48,870 bases of DNA. It comes from Flavobacteriaceae bacterium UBA4166. Lineage in GTDB: Bacteria; Bacteroidota; Bacteroidia; Flavobacteriales; Flavobacteriaceae. Both the position numbers and the translations under genes were made by a program. The notes under the pieces are model-generated. The model saw nothing but the letters and a program-made list of their open reading frames with translations, was not told where the DNA came from and did no database searches. Where the stretch lies: positions 1-48,870 of the forward strand of contig DFVG01000021.1 in the NCBI GenBank assembly GCA_002379985.1, read 5' to 3'. Below, one piece after another: positions 32,601 to 41,904 of this stretch (positions within the stretch are counted from its first letter, which is position 1; every line of letters begins with the position of its first letter).

Positions 32601-35149
32601 AAGAAGCACTAATCACATTTCCTTCCGGAAGTGAAGGTCGGGCCTTGTTGAGTATCGAAAATGGTACGGAAGTCCTTCAAACCAAATGGATTCGCACTCA
32701 AAAAGGGGAAACCCAAGCCAAGGTCAAATTGAATGCCGATATGACACCGAATGTGTACGTAAACATTTCATTGCTACAGCCGCATGAGCAAACTAAAAAT
32801 GATCTTCCGGTACGGTTATACGGAGTCATTCCTATTTCCGTAGAGAATCCCAAAACCATCCTGGAGCCTAAGCTGTCAATGCCTTCCAAATTGAAACCGG
32901 AAGAAACCTTTACATTGAGAGTTTCCGAAGCCAACAACAAATCCATGACCTACACCGTCGCGATTGTAGATGAAGGTTTACTGGACCTTACCCGGTTTCA
33001 AACGCCTGCAATTCACGATGCCTTCTACTCAAGGGAAGCCTTGGGGGTTAAAACCTTTGATATTTTTGACGATGTCATCGGCGCCTATTCAGGGAGCGTC
33101 AATAATATTTACGCTATAGGCGGTGGAGACGCGGCTGCAGGAGCGAAAAATCGAAAAGCCGACCGCTTTCCGCCCGTGGTGCGGTACTTAGGCCCGTTTC
33201 ATTTAACATCAGGAGAAACGGCACAACATCAGGTTACCCTTCCAAATTACGTAGGCTCCGTTCGCACCATGGTCATCGCCGGGAATGCAAAGAGTGCGGC
33301 CTACGGAAGTGCGGAAACCACAACACCTGTTCGTAAACCGCTAATGGTCTTAGCTTCTGTGCCGCGAGTCTTGTCACCGGGTGAGAAAGTGACCGTGCCG
33401 GTGACGGTCTTTGCCATGGAGCCGAAAGTGAAACAGGCACGTATTCAGGTGACAGCGAGCGGCGGACTAAAACCTGTGCAGGGAACTACACGGACACTTC
33501 AATTTAATGAAGTGGGAGAACAAATTGTGAACTTTGAATTTGAAGTCGGTTCTGAAGAAATACCACAGCAGCTAACCGTGAAAGCTTTCGGAAGTGGAGA
33601 GACCGCTTCTTACAATGTAGAAGTGGCCGTAGCGAATCCAAACCCGATTTCCTTACGCACTAAAACAATTACACTTACCGGAAATCAAGAGCAAACCATT
33701 TCTTTTGAGCCTTTCGGCGTGGATGGTTCCAACAGTGCTGAACTCAGTTTTTCAACGCTTCCGCCCATGGAATTTACACGGCGAATGGAATACCTCATCC
33801 GTTATCCTCATGGATGTGTCGAACAAACCACCTCGGCAGCCTTTCCACAACTGTTTCTAGACGACATCTTTGATGTGCCTTCCGATAAAAAGCAAGACAT
33901 TCAGAAACACGTAGAACGCGCGATTCAGAAATTAGGACAGTATCAAATCCCAAGTGGAGGAATGGCTTATTGGCCGGGAGAACAGGACGCTGATGCCTGG
34001 AGTACCAATTATGTGGGACATTTTATGCTTGAGGCGAAGAAAAAGGGATATGCCCTGCCCATCTCCTTCTTAAGCAATTGGTTGCGCTTTCAGAAGAACG
34101 AAGCACGGCAATGGCGAAATGGTATGACGTCCTACAATTCCTCCTTAACGCAAGCCTACCGTTTGTATACACTTGCCTTGGCCGGAGAACCGGAGTTGGC
34201 TGCCATGAACCGCTTGCGCGAGTCGAAGTACTTATCCAATGAAGCCAAATGGCGCCTAGCGGCCGCTTACGCTATTGTAGGAAAATCAGGGGTTGCTAAT
34301 GAATTGCGTCAAACGGCTACCATTTCTTTTGAAGATAATCGTGCCAATCGATACAATTACGGCTCACCTTTCCGAAATAAAGCCATGGCATTAGAAACGA
34401 TGGTGTTGTTAGGAGATTCTGAACAACGCACTATGGCCGAAACCCTTGCGCGCAACTTATCTTCGGGCCGATGGTATAGCACCCAAGAAACTGCCTATGC
34501 GTTATTGGCATTAGCAAAAATGGTGGTTGCCAACGGTGGAAAAGAATTAGATGTTCGCTATACCTTCCGCGGAACCAATAGCACGGTCAAAACACCAAAA
34601 GCCTTGGCATCCCGAAGTTTGAATGTAGACCAAAATTCAGCCCAAACAACCATAAGAAACAACAAGGATAATACGGTCTATGTTACGCTCTTGCAGCGTG
34701 GCCGACTTCCTCTCGGGCAGGAATTGGCCGAAAGGAACAACCTTCAGATCAAGGCGAGCTATTTAGACGGTAACGGAGCGTCCTTGGATGTTGCGTCCCT
34801 CCGACAAGGAACTGAGATCAATGCCACGGTGACGGTGACCAATACCTCTGATAATCGCATCGACCATCTCGCATTATCAAAAATTTTCCCCGGCGGATGG
34901 GAGATCGTAAACACCTCTTTTACCGAATTGGGCGGAGGGGCTCAAGGAGCTGCGCGCTATACAGATATTCGGGACGATCGCGTTCATTTTTATTTTAGTT
35001 TGAATCGGAAAGAATCAAAAACCTTTACAATAAAACTGAATGCTTCTTATTTAGGCACCTATTATTTGCCGGGGACACAAGTGGAGGCAATGTACGATGC
35101 CAGCTATTACGCTCGAAACAAAGGAATGTGGGTAACCGTGAAACAATGA
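29609..35149 (+). CDS. Alpha-2-macroglobulin family lipoprotein with thioester motif
   Basis: The 1846-residue protein has a lipoprotein signal (lipobox 'FTVFSC', Cys about 19). The macroglobulin beta-domains (MG2 and others) run from about residue 40 to 1300, and the alpha-helical complement-like domain about 1370-1680 carries the thioester site CVEQ in 'RYPHGCVEQTT' (Cys about 1403), followed by a C-terminal MG/receptor-binding-like domain. Bacterial A2M traps proteases that enter the periplasm, through the thioester. It overlaps pbpC by 4 nt (ATGA), the classical A2M-PBP1C pairing that couples protease defence with peptidoglycan repair. The 5' region (29426-29608) shows no strong structure. 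Confidence 0.95.
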   Translation: MKSFAPYLLIGLLFTVFSCNRNTAADTDNLYEYQGYIVSHTFGNQSIAEPVRIELAQPVTQLENNQTLPAGIINTSPKLNGTWFLDNNTTLRFQPEEYLERDKEYAITIALHKLFENVPKDKKTYTFSFKTLAPDFKLSLDALQSYDANWQYAEGVLEAADILSLSEIKKLVSAQQKGNEVSITWPSEAADARFFTFTVDSIQRKAEASDVIISWDGSSIGSKTEGNYTLEIPGKKDFVVVGWKTSRDPQDVLTINFSDPLLASQDFSGLVTLSGDEQPRFETNGNVLYVYPSTSLSGEVALSLFNGIKNAYGTNLSKTLNETIQFEPMAPAVRLVSKGVILPNAAKTPIFFETVNLSKVDVRVIQIYQNNMLQFLQQSNLSDAYYYNLRNVGRRVAKKTIDLSEDNLVKENSWTAHGINLSEFFKAEPGALYQVEFSFEPGYVTYPCNGALDAIERIPTDSWSEAEKEEQYWDNEIYRWRDYTYNWQERDNPCHEAYYHEDRVVRINVLGSDLGMIVKKGSNASYHFATTNIISATPESGVSIQLYNFQQQLVETVKTDSDGLTLYDSDRNIAFAVAKKGDQYAYAKLSDGNALSYSQFDISGKKLQKGLKGFLYTERGVHRPGDSLHLTFVLNDLANPIPKGHPVVLDVTDARGKLVQRTVQHSTTGSGNSGTPNDHFYYFPIATDAAAPSGTWNARITVGGVAFTKALRVATIKPNRLKINLDFDDEVLDATKPITGTANALWLHGAPARNLKIEMEATLRTASTPFEKFKNYQFQDPVRSFEDQTLPVLKSTLSAEGSTSFSKKLEINRNAPGMLQATFLTKVFEGGGDFSIDVFSKPLAPYAHFVGIRSPETDNYGSYTTAKDTSFEIITVDAQGVPSGNRQIDIEVFQIEWRWWWNRGNDNLSRYENATVHRPYKTLQVTSDANGKAQFSLNIPKEEGGRFLIRAIDKASGHATGRVAYFYDQWWRTPSDGDSESAKMLVFSSDKDTYQVGEEALITFPSGSEGRALLSIENGTEVLQTKWIRTQKGETQAKVKLNADMTPNVYVNISLLQPHEQTKNDLPVRLYGVIPISVENPKTILEPKLSMPSKLKPEETFTLRVSEANNKSMTYTVAIVDEGLLDLTRFQTPAIHDAFYSREALGVKTFDIFDDVIGAYSGSVNNIYAIGGGDAAAGAKNRKADRFPPVVRYLGPFHLTSGETAQHQVTLPNYVGSVRTMVIAGNAKSAAYGSAETTTPVRKPLMVLASVPRVLSPGEKVTVPVTVFAMEPKVKQARIQVTASGGLKPVQGTTRTLQFNEVGEQIVNFEFEVGSEEIPQQLTVKAFGSGETASYNVEVAVANPNPISLRTKTITLTGNQEQTISFEPFGVDGSNSAELSFSTLPPMEFTRRMEYLIRYPHGCVEQTTSAAFPQLFLDDIFDVPSDKKQDIQKHVERAIQKLGQYQIPSGGMAYWPGEQDADAWSTNYVGHFMLEAKKKGYALPISFLSNWLRFQKNEARQWRNGMTSYNSSLTQAYRLYTLALAGEPELAAMNRLRESKYLSNEAKWRLAAAYAIVGKSGVANELRQTATISFEDNRANRYNYGSPFRNKAMALETMVLLGDSEQRTMAETLARNLSSGRWYSTQETAYALLALAKMVVANGGKELDVRYTFRGTNSTVKTPKALASRSLNVDQNSAQTTIRNNKDNTVYVTLLQRGRLPLGQELAERNNLQIKASYLDGNGASLDVASLRQGTEINATVTVTNTSDNRIDHLALSKIFPGGWEIVNTSFTELGGGAQGAARYTDIRDDRVHFYFSLNRKESKTFTIKLNASYLGTYYLPGTQVEAMYDASYYARNKGMWVTVKQ

Positions 35150-37515
35150 TGAACCGCCGTTTTGAACATATCCGTACATTGCTGAAAAGGCACCGATGGA
35201 AAGTGCTAGGAGTTTCCATAGTATTTTTTCTTTGGATTTTCAGCTTGCCGTCACCGCTGTTTTCAGACCCAACATCGACCTTGGCGGAAGCCCAAGACGG
35301 CGCACTGATGGGTGCGCGTATTGCTGCCGATGGCCAATGGCGCTTTCCGGCCATGGATTCGGTTCCGTACAAGTTCGAGCAATCTATTCTTCAATTTGAA
35401 GATGCCTATTTTTATCAACACCCGGGGTTTAATCCGGTGTCCATGGGAAAAGCACTCTGGGAGAACGTTGCCGAAGGGAAAAGACGCGGCGCAAGTACGT
35501 TGACGCAGCAGGTCATCCGACTCGCAAGAAAGAATACCTCGCGTACCTACCCTGAAAAAATGATCGAGCTGTTTTTGGCAACACGATTGGAAGCAGGCCA
35601 TTCCAAAAAGGAAATTATGACGCTGTATGCATCGCATGCGCCATTTGGCGGGAACGTAGTAGGTTTGGAGGCGGCTTCTTGGCGGTATTTCGGTCTCCCC
35701 GCGCATCAACTCAGCTGGGGACAAAGTGCTGCACTCGCTGTACTACCCAACGCACCTGCATTGATCTTTCCCGGAAAAAATGAAGCATTGCTTCGCCAAA
35801 AACGAGATTTTTTGCTTCGGAAGTTATACCAAGAAGAAATTATTGACAAAACCACCTATGAGCTAGCCTTGGAAGAAACGCTTCCGGGAAAGCCTTACCC
35901 CCTACCGGATCTGGCGTTGCACCTTACCGAACGTATTCAACGAGAACATCCCGGTGAGCGTATTATCACTACCATTCAGCCTGAATTACAAGCGAAGATC
36001 AATACCAAAGTAGCCATGCATCATCGCCAGCTTTCTCAAAATGAAATACATAATATTGCTGTGCTAGTCTTGGATGTTGAAACCAGAAATGTACTTGCTT
36101 ACGTAGGGAATGCACCTACTTCAAAAGAACATCATCGATTTGTGGATATTGTTGATAAACCCAGAAGCACCGGAAGTATTCTTAAACCCTTTTTGTACGC
36201 GTCTTTATTGGAGAGTGGCGAAATGTTGCCCCATACCTTACTGGCCGATGTGCCTACTGTTATCAATGGCTATGCTCCTGAAAATTTTGATCGCTCTTTT
36301 CAAGGAGCTCTTCCGGCCAGTGAAGCCTTATCTCGATCACTAAACGTCCCTGCTGTCCGACAATTACGAGCACACGGACTCCAACGTTTCTACAATAAAT
36401 TACAAATCTTAGAATTGAACAGCATTAGACATGCCCCAAATTATTATGGCTTGTCCCTCATTCTTGGAGGAGCCGAAAGTTCCCTTTGGGAAATTACACA
36501 AGCCTATGCAGGGATGGCGTATACCTTAAATACATTCAACCAAAGTTCCAGTGAATATCCCGCTTCGGCCTTTGGCGTTCCCAATTATCTCAAGAATTCC
36601 AAGAAAGGGAAATCCAAATTACAAGCGCACCCCGAACTGTTTGGCGCTGGAGCTATTTACAAAACTTTTGAAGCTTTACAACAAGTAAACAGACCCTTGG
36701 AAGAGATCAATTGGAGTTTTTTTAATGAATCCAAAGCTATTGCTTGGAAGACGGGAACCAGTTTTGGGTTTAAAGATGCTTGGGCTGTGGGGGTTACTCC
36801 CAAGTATGCCATTGGCGTGTGGGCGGGTAATGCCGACGGTGAAGGTCGCCCCGGACTTACAGGTTTACAAGCAGCCGCGCCCTTATTATTTGATGTGCTT
36901 GGGTCCCTTCCCGAAAGCGGCTCTTTTGCCGTTCCTTATGATGCGTTGAAAGAAGTCGTTACCTGTCGACAGTCGGGACATCTCGCTAGTATCTTCTGTA
37001 ATGACACCGCAAAAGAATGGGTTCCCGAAAAAGGCACTCGCACCACTCCGTGTCCTTACCACCAGCAGGTGTCACTGAGCGCAGACACTCGTTTTCGAGT
37101 GAATTCTTCTTGCTATCCGTTAGAAGAGATGATACAAACCTCTTGGTTTTCGTTGCCTCCCATGATGGAATACTATTACGCACAAACACATCCTAATTAT
37201 CAACCCTTGCCACCTTTTAAGGAAGGGTGTTTTCAAGAAGGAGAACAGTTAATGGAATTTGTAACCCCGAGACCAAGAGAAACTATTTTAATCGCAAAAA
37301 GTTTTCAGGAAAAGCATCAAGAAGTGGTATTTCAGTTGGCACATCGTTCTTCAGAAACAAAGGTCTATTGGTATTGGGATGGTATGTATGTAGGTACTAC
37401 GCAAACATTTCACGAACAAGTATTGATCCTAGGACCCGGAACCTATACCCTTACGGTCATCGATCAACATGGAAATCAACTACAACAGCAAGTGGAAATA
37501 GCTTACGCCTCTTAG
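35146..37515 (+). CDS. pbpC: Penicillin-binding protein 1C
   Basis: The start at 35146 overlaps the A2M stop. A membrane anchor (about residues 20-40) is followed by a GT51 glycosyltransferase domain (about 55-225, 'EDAYFYQHPGFNP', 'GASTLTQQVIRLAR'). The transpeptidase domain (about 290-560) has SxxK in 'GSILKP', SxN in 'SRSLN' and KTG in 'WKTGTSFG', all intact. A PBP1C C-terminal beta domain (BiPBP_C) ends it near residue 780. It polymerises and cross-links peptidoglycan outside the cytoplasmic membrane. Confidence 0.96.
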   Translation: MMNRRFEHIRTLLKRHRWKVLGVSIVFFLWIFSLPSPLFSDPTSTLAEAQDGALMGARIAADGQWRFPAMDSVPYKFEQSILQFEDAYFYQHPGFNPVSMGKALWENVAEGKRRGASTLTQQVIRLARKNTSRTYPEKMIELFLATRLEAGHSKKEIMTLYASHAPFGGNVVGLEAASWRYFGLPAHQLSWGQSAALAVLPNAPALIFPGKNEALLRQKRDFLLRKLYQEEIIDKTTYELALEETLPGKPYPLPDLALHLTERIQREHPGERIITTIQPELQAKINTKVAMHHRQLSQNEIHNIAVLVLDVETRNVLAYVGNAPTSKEHHRFVDIVDKPRSTGSILKPFLYASLLESGEMLPHTLLADVPTVINGYAPENFDRSFQGALPASEALSRSLNVPAVRQLRAHGLQRFYNKLQILELNSIRHAPNYYGLSLILGGAESSLWEITQAYAGMAYTLNTFNQSSSEYPASAFGVPNYLKNSKKGKSKLQAHPELFGAGAIYKTFEALQQVNRPLEEINWSFFNESKAIAWKTGTSFGFKDAWAVGVTPKYAIGVWAGNADGEGRPGLTGLQAAAPLLFDVLGSLPESGSFAVPYDALKEVVTCRQSGHLASIFCNDTAKEWVPEKGTRTTPCPYHQQVSLSADTRFRVNSSCYPLEEMIQTSWFSLPPMMEYYYAQTHPNYQPLPPFKEGCFQEGEQLMEFVTPRPRETILIAKSFQEKHQEVVFQLAHRSSETKVYWYWDGMYVGTTQTFHEQVLILGPGTYTLTVIDQHGNQLQQQVEIAYAS

Positions 37516-37531
37516 GGCGACGTTTTTTCCG

Positions 37532-37539
37532 TAATTTCG
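37532..37539 (+). promoter_or_regulatory. -7-like box TAATTTCG next to start codon
   Basis: One mismatch to TAnnTTTG, ending 4 nt before the ATG of the hexosaminidase at 37544. Transcription would begin at or near the start codon, unless the gene is read through from pbpC 28 nt upstream. Confidence 0.4.
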
Positions 37540-37543
37540 GACT

Positions 37544-39847
37544 ATGAAAATGAGGTTATTATTATTGATAATTCTAAGTGCGCTCAGCATAGGTTGTGAT
37601 CGTACGATGGATTCTCCCCCTACTGAAGTTATTATCTTTCCGCAGCCACAGCAACTCAGTATTGAGAAAGGTTCTTTTTTATTCGGAAAGGATCTAACCA
37701 TCCATCACGCCCCTCGTTTTGAGAATGCTGTCAAGTGGTTTGAAGAATTTTTGGCGGAAGGGCCCGGTTGGAAGCTTTCAACTTCAAAAGATACCAAAGC
37801 CGATTTGAAAATTAGGGTGGATACCGCACTCACAGATGAAGGCTATCGATTACGCATTACTGAAGATGATATTCTCGTAGAGGCCAACACCGATGCCGGT
37901 GCTTTTTATGGGCTACAAACACTACGACAGTTGCTTCCGGTTGATTGGGAAAAGCAACACACGATCCCGAGAGAAGATGTGATGCTTCCAACATTATTTA
38001 TTGAAGACACACCTACATTTTCCTACCGTGGAATGCATCTGGATGTGAGTCGGCATTTTTTTCCGAAGGAGACTATCAAAGAATATCTTTCATATTTAGC
38101 GTTGTTGAAAATGAATACCTTCCATTGGCACCTTACCGATGATCAAGGATGGCGCATTGAAATTAAAAAGTATCCAAAACTTACATCGCACGGAGCATTC
38201 CGAAACGAAACCTTGGTAGGACATTACAATGATATGCCCCGAACATATGACGGGACGCGATACGGCGGATTTTACACCCAAGAAGATATTAAAGAAATTG
38301 TGGCGTACGCCAAATCTCTTAAAATTACGGTAATTCCCGAAATTGAGATGCCCGGTCATGCGCAAGCCGCTGTGAGTTCATACCCCGAATTGGGTTGTAC
38401 GGGCAACAGCGTTCCTGTGGCTACAGAATGGGGCATTTTTGAAAATGTGTTTTGTACCAAACCGCAAACCATCGCTTTTTTGAAAGACGTTTTGCTAGAA
38501 GTAATGCCACTGTTTCCGGGGAACTACATACACATTGGTGGCGATGAAGCCCCTAAAACGCATTGGAAAGCTTGTGAAGATTGTCAGTTTCGAATGCTTA
38601 AGGATAGAATCACTTCAGAAGAAGCGTTGCAAAGTTGGTTTATTACCGAAATAGAAGAATTTGTCAACCAACACGGCAAACAGATCATTGGCTGGGATGA
38701 GATTTTGGAAGGCGGTTTAGCACCGAATGCTACGGTGATGTCTTGGCGTGGCATAGAAGGAGGCATGGCAGCTGCGGAAGCCAATCATAAGGTCGTTATG
38801 ACCCCTACTTCTCATCTCTATTTCGACTACTATCAAGACACCCACCCCGAAGAGCCTCTGGCGATCGGCGGCTATGTGCCGCTCAAAAAAGTTTATGGCT
38901 TTTCGCCTATTCCGGAAGCTTTAGAACCTGGAGCCCATGAGTACATTTTGGGGGCACAAGGGAATGTATGGACAGAGTATATGCCTACCTTCGAGCAGGT
39001 AGAATACATGATCTTTCCGCGGATGATTGCCATTTCGGAAGTGCTTTGGACGGGGCCGCGAGAGAACCTAGCGCAAGACTATTCAAAATTTCTGGAGCGA
39101 TGGAGTGGGTTTCAGAAACGACTTGACGCTAAAAATGTTTCCTATTATGATCCGCTGCACCAACTGGAAGTGGGGTTTCAAGCCAAACGTGATACCTTGT
39201 TCGCTACGGTAACGACTCCCTTACCTAATGCCACGGTACGTTATGAGTACAACGGCAGCCAACAAACCTATAGCAAGTCGGTACCCATTGTAACCTCAGG
39301 GACATTCAAAGCACAAATGATGGAAGGAAACGAGACTGTGGGACATCCATATACTACCGAAATTAAGATCCATCGCGGAATTGCTGCAGATATATCCCTA
39401 GATAGGCCACCTCATCCTGCGTATAATGCGGGTGGCGTCAATGCGCTTCATAATGGTGTGCTGGGAAGTAACGATCGTTTTGGTGATGGAGAATGGTTAG
39501 GGTTTTGGGGAGACGATCTTAGCATTTCTGCGGAATGGGAAACCCCGGTTTCAATCTCAACACTAGAAACACGCTTTTTTGAAGCGATCGGGCAATGGGT
39601 GTATGCTCCAAAAGAAGCCTCCATAACTTGGGAAACTGCTGAGGGAACAACGGAAACCGTTACGCTGCCTATCCTAGCTTCGAACGAAGCATCTGCTCAA
39701 AAACACCTGAAATGGAAGCCCACAATTCCGAAGCAAAACATTACTAAAATCACGCTACACATTCCTTCTTTCGGCATCATCCCGGAGGGAACTCAAGGCG
39801 CGGGCAATCCGGCTTGGACCTTTATTGATGAACTTGTAATTGAATAA
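37544..39847 (+). CDS. Beta-N-acetylhexosaminidase, GH20 lipoprotein
   Basis: The lipoprotein signal has lipobox 'LSIGC' (Cys about 18). An alpha/beta GH20b domain (about 30-150) precedes the catalytic TIM barrel (about 155-500), with the Asp-Glu pair D334-E335 in 'HIGGDEAPK' and the substrate Trp region 'WHLTDDQGWRIEI'. A C-terminal beta-sandwich of about 230 residues follows. The enzyme removes terminal GlcNAc/GalNAc from chitin oligomers, glycoproteins or cell-wall fragments. Together with pbpC upstream it may act in cell-wall recycling, or in glycan feeding. Confidence 0.95.
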   Translation: MKMRLLLLIILSALSIGCDRTMDSPPTEVIIFPQPQQLSIEKGSFLFGKDLTIHHAPRFENAVKWFEEFLAEGPGWKLSTSKDTKADLKIRVDTALTDEGYRLRITEDDILVEANTDAGAFYGLQTLRQLLPVDWEKQHTIPREDVMLPTLFIEDTPTFSYRGMHLDVSRHFFPKETIKEYLSYLALLKMNTFHWHLTDDQGWRIEIKKYPKLTSHGAFRNETLVGHYNDMPRTYDGTRYGGFYTQEDIKEIVAYAKSLKITVIPEIEMPGHAQAAVSSYPELGCTGNSVPVATEWGIFENVFCTKPQTIAFLKDVLLEVMPLFPGNYIHIGGDEAPKTHWKACEDCQFRMLKDRITSEEALQSWFITEIEEFVNQHGKQIIGWDEILEGGLAPNATVMSWRGIEGGMAAAEANHKVVMTPTSHLYFDYYQDTHPEEPLAIGGYVPLKKVYGFSPIPEALEPGAHEYILGAQGNVWTEYMPTFEQVEYMIFPRMIAISEVLWTGPRENLAQDYSKFLERWSGFQKRLDAKNVSYYDPLHQLEVGFQAKRDTLFATVTTPLPNATVRYEYNGSQQTYSKSVPIVTSGTFKAQMMEGNETVGHPYTTEIKIHRGIAADISLDRPPHPAYNAGGVNALHNGVLGSNDRFGDGEWLGFWGDDLSISAEWETPVSISTLETRFFEAIGQWVYAPKEASITWETAEGTTETVTLPILASNEASAQKHLKWKPTIPKQNITKITLHIPSFGIIPEGTQGAGNPAWTFIDELVIE

Positions 39848-39850
39848 GGG

Positions 39851-40555
39851 ATGCGGGTAGAAATTTGCGCAAACTCTTACGAAAGTGCTGTCGCGGCCCA
39901 ACGGGGTGGTGCGCATCGCATAGAGCTTTGTGAACACTTGGAGGTAGGCGGACTCACTCCTTCGGAATCGCTTATAGAAACCGTGACGCGTACATTAGCT
40001 ATTCCGGTTCACGTGCTCCTTCGACCGCGCGCAGGGGATTTTGTGTATTCCGAAGAAGAACAACAAACCATGCTTCGAAGTATCGAAGATTGTAGAAAAT
40101 GGAACTGCGCTGGGGTGGTGGTGGGCGCCTTGACTTCAGAAAAAAAAATTGATAGCGCCTTTATGAAAGAGATGGTCGCAACTGCCGAAGGAATGCACAT
40201 TACTTTTCACCGTGCGTTTGATCACGTTGCTCAACCGGAACACGCATTGGAGGATATCATCGCGTTGGGAATCCATCGCATCCTAACCTCAGGACAACAA
40301 CAAACCGCATGGAGCGGACTACCGCTACTCTCGCAACTCCTAAAACAGAGCCAAAAGCGCATTGAAATTATGCCAGGCGCCGGAATCGAACCCTCGCAAA
40401 TTGAACGGTTTAAATCATTGGGATTTCAAAGTGTTCACCTTTCCGGAATTCAGAAAAAAGAATGGAACACAACAACCGACTTCTTCAACACGGGCACTCA
40501 TGGAACTACAGATGAGCGGCTTGTGAGAAGGGTTGTACAACTAGCATCGCAGTAA
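39851..40555 (+). CDS. cutC: CutC family protein (copper homeostasis)
   Basis: The 234-residue TIM-barrel protein has family landmarks 'MRVEICANSYESAVAAQRGGAHRIELC', 'VLLRPRAGDFVYSE', 'VVGALT', 'FHRAFDH' and 'RILTSGQQQTA'. CutC was first tied to copper tolerance in E. coli, but its actual activity is unproven. It starts 3 nt after the GH20 stop and is surely cotranscribed; CutC next to hexosaminidase is a frequent Bacteroidota arrangement. The stop abuts that of the next, convergent gene. Confidence 0.93.
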   Translation: MRVEICANSYESAVAAQRGGAHRIELCEHLEVGGLTPSESLIETVTRTLAIPVHVLLRPRAGDFVYSEEEQQTMLRSIEDCRKWNCAGVVVGALTSEKKIDSAFMKEMVATAEGMHITFHRAFDHVAQPEHALEDIIALGIHRILTSGQQQTAWSGLPLLSQLLKQSQKRIEIMPGAGIEPSQIERFKSLGFQSVHLSGIQKKEWNTTTDFFNTGTHGTTDERLVRRVVQLASQ

Positions 40556-41056
40556 TTACCGAAGCGGAAACCCCTTCGCCGCCCACCACGGATGGATCTC
40601 AATAGAGAGTCTTCCGGCTTGCACGCTTGGGTCTAAGTTCGCTAAACTATCTGCCATTTGTTGGGTGGGAACGTTGTAGATCGTGATACCACGAATATCC
40701 CCATCATCCCCAAAAGGCCCGGAAATATCGGCGTAGCCTTTTTCATACATAACGCCTAAATGCGCTAAATGTAACGCTTGCAAGCTATCAGCTTCTTCTT
40801 TGGATTGTGATCTATTGGGACCTCGTTTTAGAAAGGCAATGTAATATTGTTGCATCAACACGGTGTCACCTGTAGCCTCATCTACATAATCAAAAAGCTG
40901 AAAACCCGAATCTGTTAATTGTTTCTTCAGCTTTGATACCGATGGCGATGGCTCCTCTTCGGGACAAGGTTCAGTGATGTATTCACGCTGAATTTTGGGC
41001 TCACAGGAAAAAAATAATCCTGCTGCAAGCATAAGAAAGATAACTGTTGGTTTCAT
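40556..41056 (-). CDS. YCII-like domain lipoprotein
   Basis: The start at 41056 (ATG, overlapping the upstream stop as ATGA) gives a 166-residue precursor; an earlier in-frame TTG is less likely. Lipobox 'LFFSC' (Cys about 18). The mature part ends in a ferredoxin-like YCII-related domain (about 70-160, 'YIAFLKRGPNRSQ', 'ISGPFGDDGDIRGITIYNV'), here in an exported protein, which is unusual for a family that is mainly cytosolic. Its function is unknown. Last gene of a four-gene operon. Confidence 0.78.
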   Translation of the reverse strand: MKPTVIFLMLAAGLFFSCEPKIQREYITEPCPEEEPSPSVSKLKKQLTDSGFQLFDYVDEATGDTVLMQQYYIAFLKRGPNRSQSKEEADSLQALHLAHLGVMYEKGYADISGPFGDDGDIRGITIYNVPTQQMADSLANLDPSVQAGRLSIEIHPWWAAKGFPLR

Positions 41057-41526
41057 GTGTTCCAAGTATTAAATGGGTGCGTTAATAAATGTGAATTGTA
41101 ATACCGAATATCACCGGTAACTTCTTTGCCAAGCCATGGTGGTTTTGCTATTTCTTGGTCTTCGTGGGTAAGCTCAACTTCTGCCAATACCAAGCCCTTA
41201 TTAGCACCAAAAAACTCGTCTACTTCAAAAATGTGACCTTTATAAGGCACTTCATACCGAATCTTATCGATCTGTCCGGGCTCACACAAAGCGAGTAAGG
41301 CTTCCGCTTCGGAAAGCGGAATAGGATGTTCCCATTCCAGACGCAGCGTGCCAGATTCGTTGCTTTTTCCTTTTACTGTTATAAATCCTTGGTCGCCTTT
41401 AACACGGATACGGACACTACGCTCGGGATGCGAATTCAAATACCCTTGCACAATATGAAACTGACATCGCGCTTCGGTCTTATAATCATTTGAATTAAGA
41501 AGGTATTTGCGTTCTATTTCGTGCAT
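41053..41526 (-). CDS. CYTH domain protein (triphosphate tunnel metalloenzyme)
   Basis: The 157-residue protein has the ExExK signature at E3-E5-K7 and the alternating charged strands of the tunnel fold ('SVRIRVKGDQGFITVKGK', 'RLEWEHPIP', 'IDKIRYEV', 'FEVDEFFGANKGLVLAEVEL'). Bacterial relatives hydrolyse tripolyphosphate or nucleoside triphosphates with metal ions; adenylate cyclase activity is rarer. It abuts the VOC gene upstream and overlaps the YCII lipoprotein gene. Confidence 0.92.
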   Translation of the reverse strand: MHEIERKYLLNSNDYKTEARCQFHIVQGYLNSHPERSVRIRVKGDQGFITVKGKSNESGTLRLEWEHPIPLSEAEALLALCEPGQIDKIRYEVPYKGHIFEVDEFFGANKGLVLAEVELTHEDQEIAKPPWLGKEVTGDIRYYNSHLLTHPFNTWNT

Positions 41527-41904
41527 TTATGATAGGCGCCAAGGCGGATTTTTACGATGCTCTCCGGCAGTAAAGATAATGATTTGATTATTGGAAGGAT
41601 CTTTGAGGCGGGCTTCAGTCCATAACCAAGACTGTGGGGTGGCGGGTTCGTCTACGGTAATTCCATGAGTAGCTAACTCGATGACTTTTTGAGCTACATC
41701 CGCCACTTCAAAATAGGTATAACAACCGGGCTCCGTTGATACGCTGTCTACTTTGTGAACGGAAAAAGTACTATTTCCTTCCGGACATTCAAAACGTGCG
41801 TAGCTTCCTTCGGTATATACAATTAACTGTAACCCCAGCTTTTCGTAAAAAGCCACAGAAGCTTCTACGTCAATTGCCGGAACGGTTACTTGATTTAGAT
41901 TCAC
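41527..41904 (-). CDS. VOC family protein (glyoxalase/bleomycin-resistance fold)
   Basis: The 125-residue protein has two beta-alpha-beta-beta-beta units of the vicinal-oxygen-chelate fold ('MNLNQVTVPAIDVEASVAFYEKLGLQL', 'ARLKDPSNNQIIIF'). The usual first metal ligand near residue 5-7 is not a His here, so metal binding is uncertain. The substrate is unknown. It overlaps the preceding gene by 4 nt. Confidence 0.88.
   Translation of the reverse strand: MNLNQVTVPAIDVEASVAFYEKLGLQLIVYTEGSYARFECPEGNSTFSVHKVDSVSTEPGCYTYFEVADVAQKVIELATHGITVDEPATPQSWLWTEARLKDPSNNQIIIFTAGEHRKNPPWRLS

Noticed and set aside
5798..33600. Frequent TTCGGAAG/CTTCCGAA-like octamers across the window
   Set aside because: Almost all fall in coding sequence at Ser-Glu, Phe-Gly or Ser-Gly codon pairs; codon preference is the simpler reading and I could not count them against a background.
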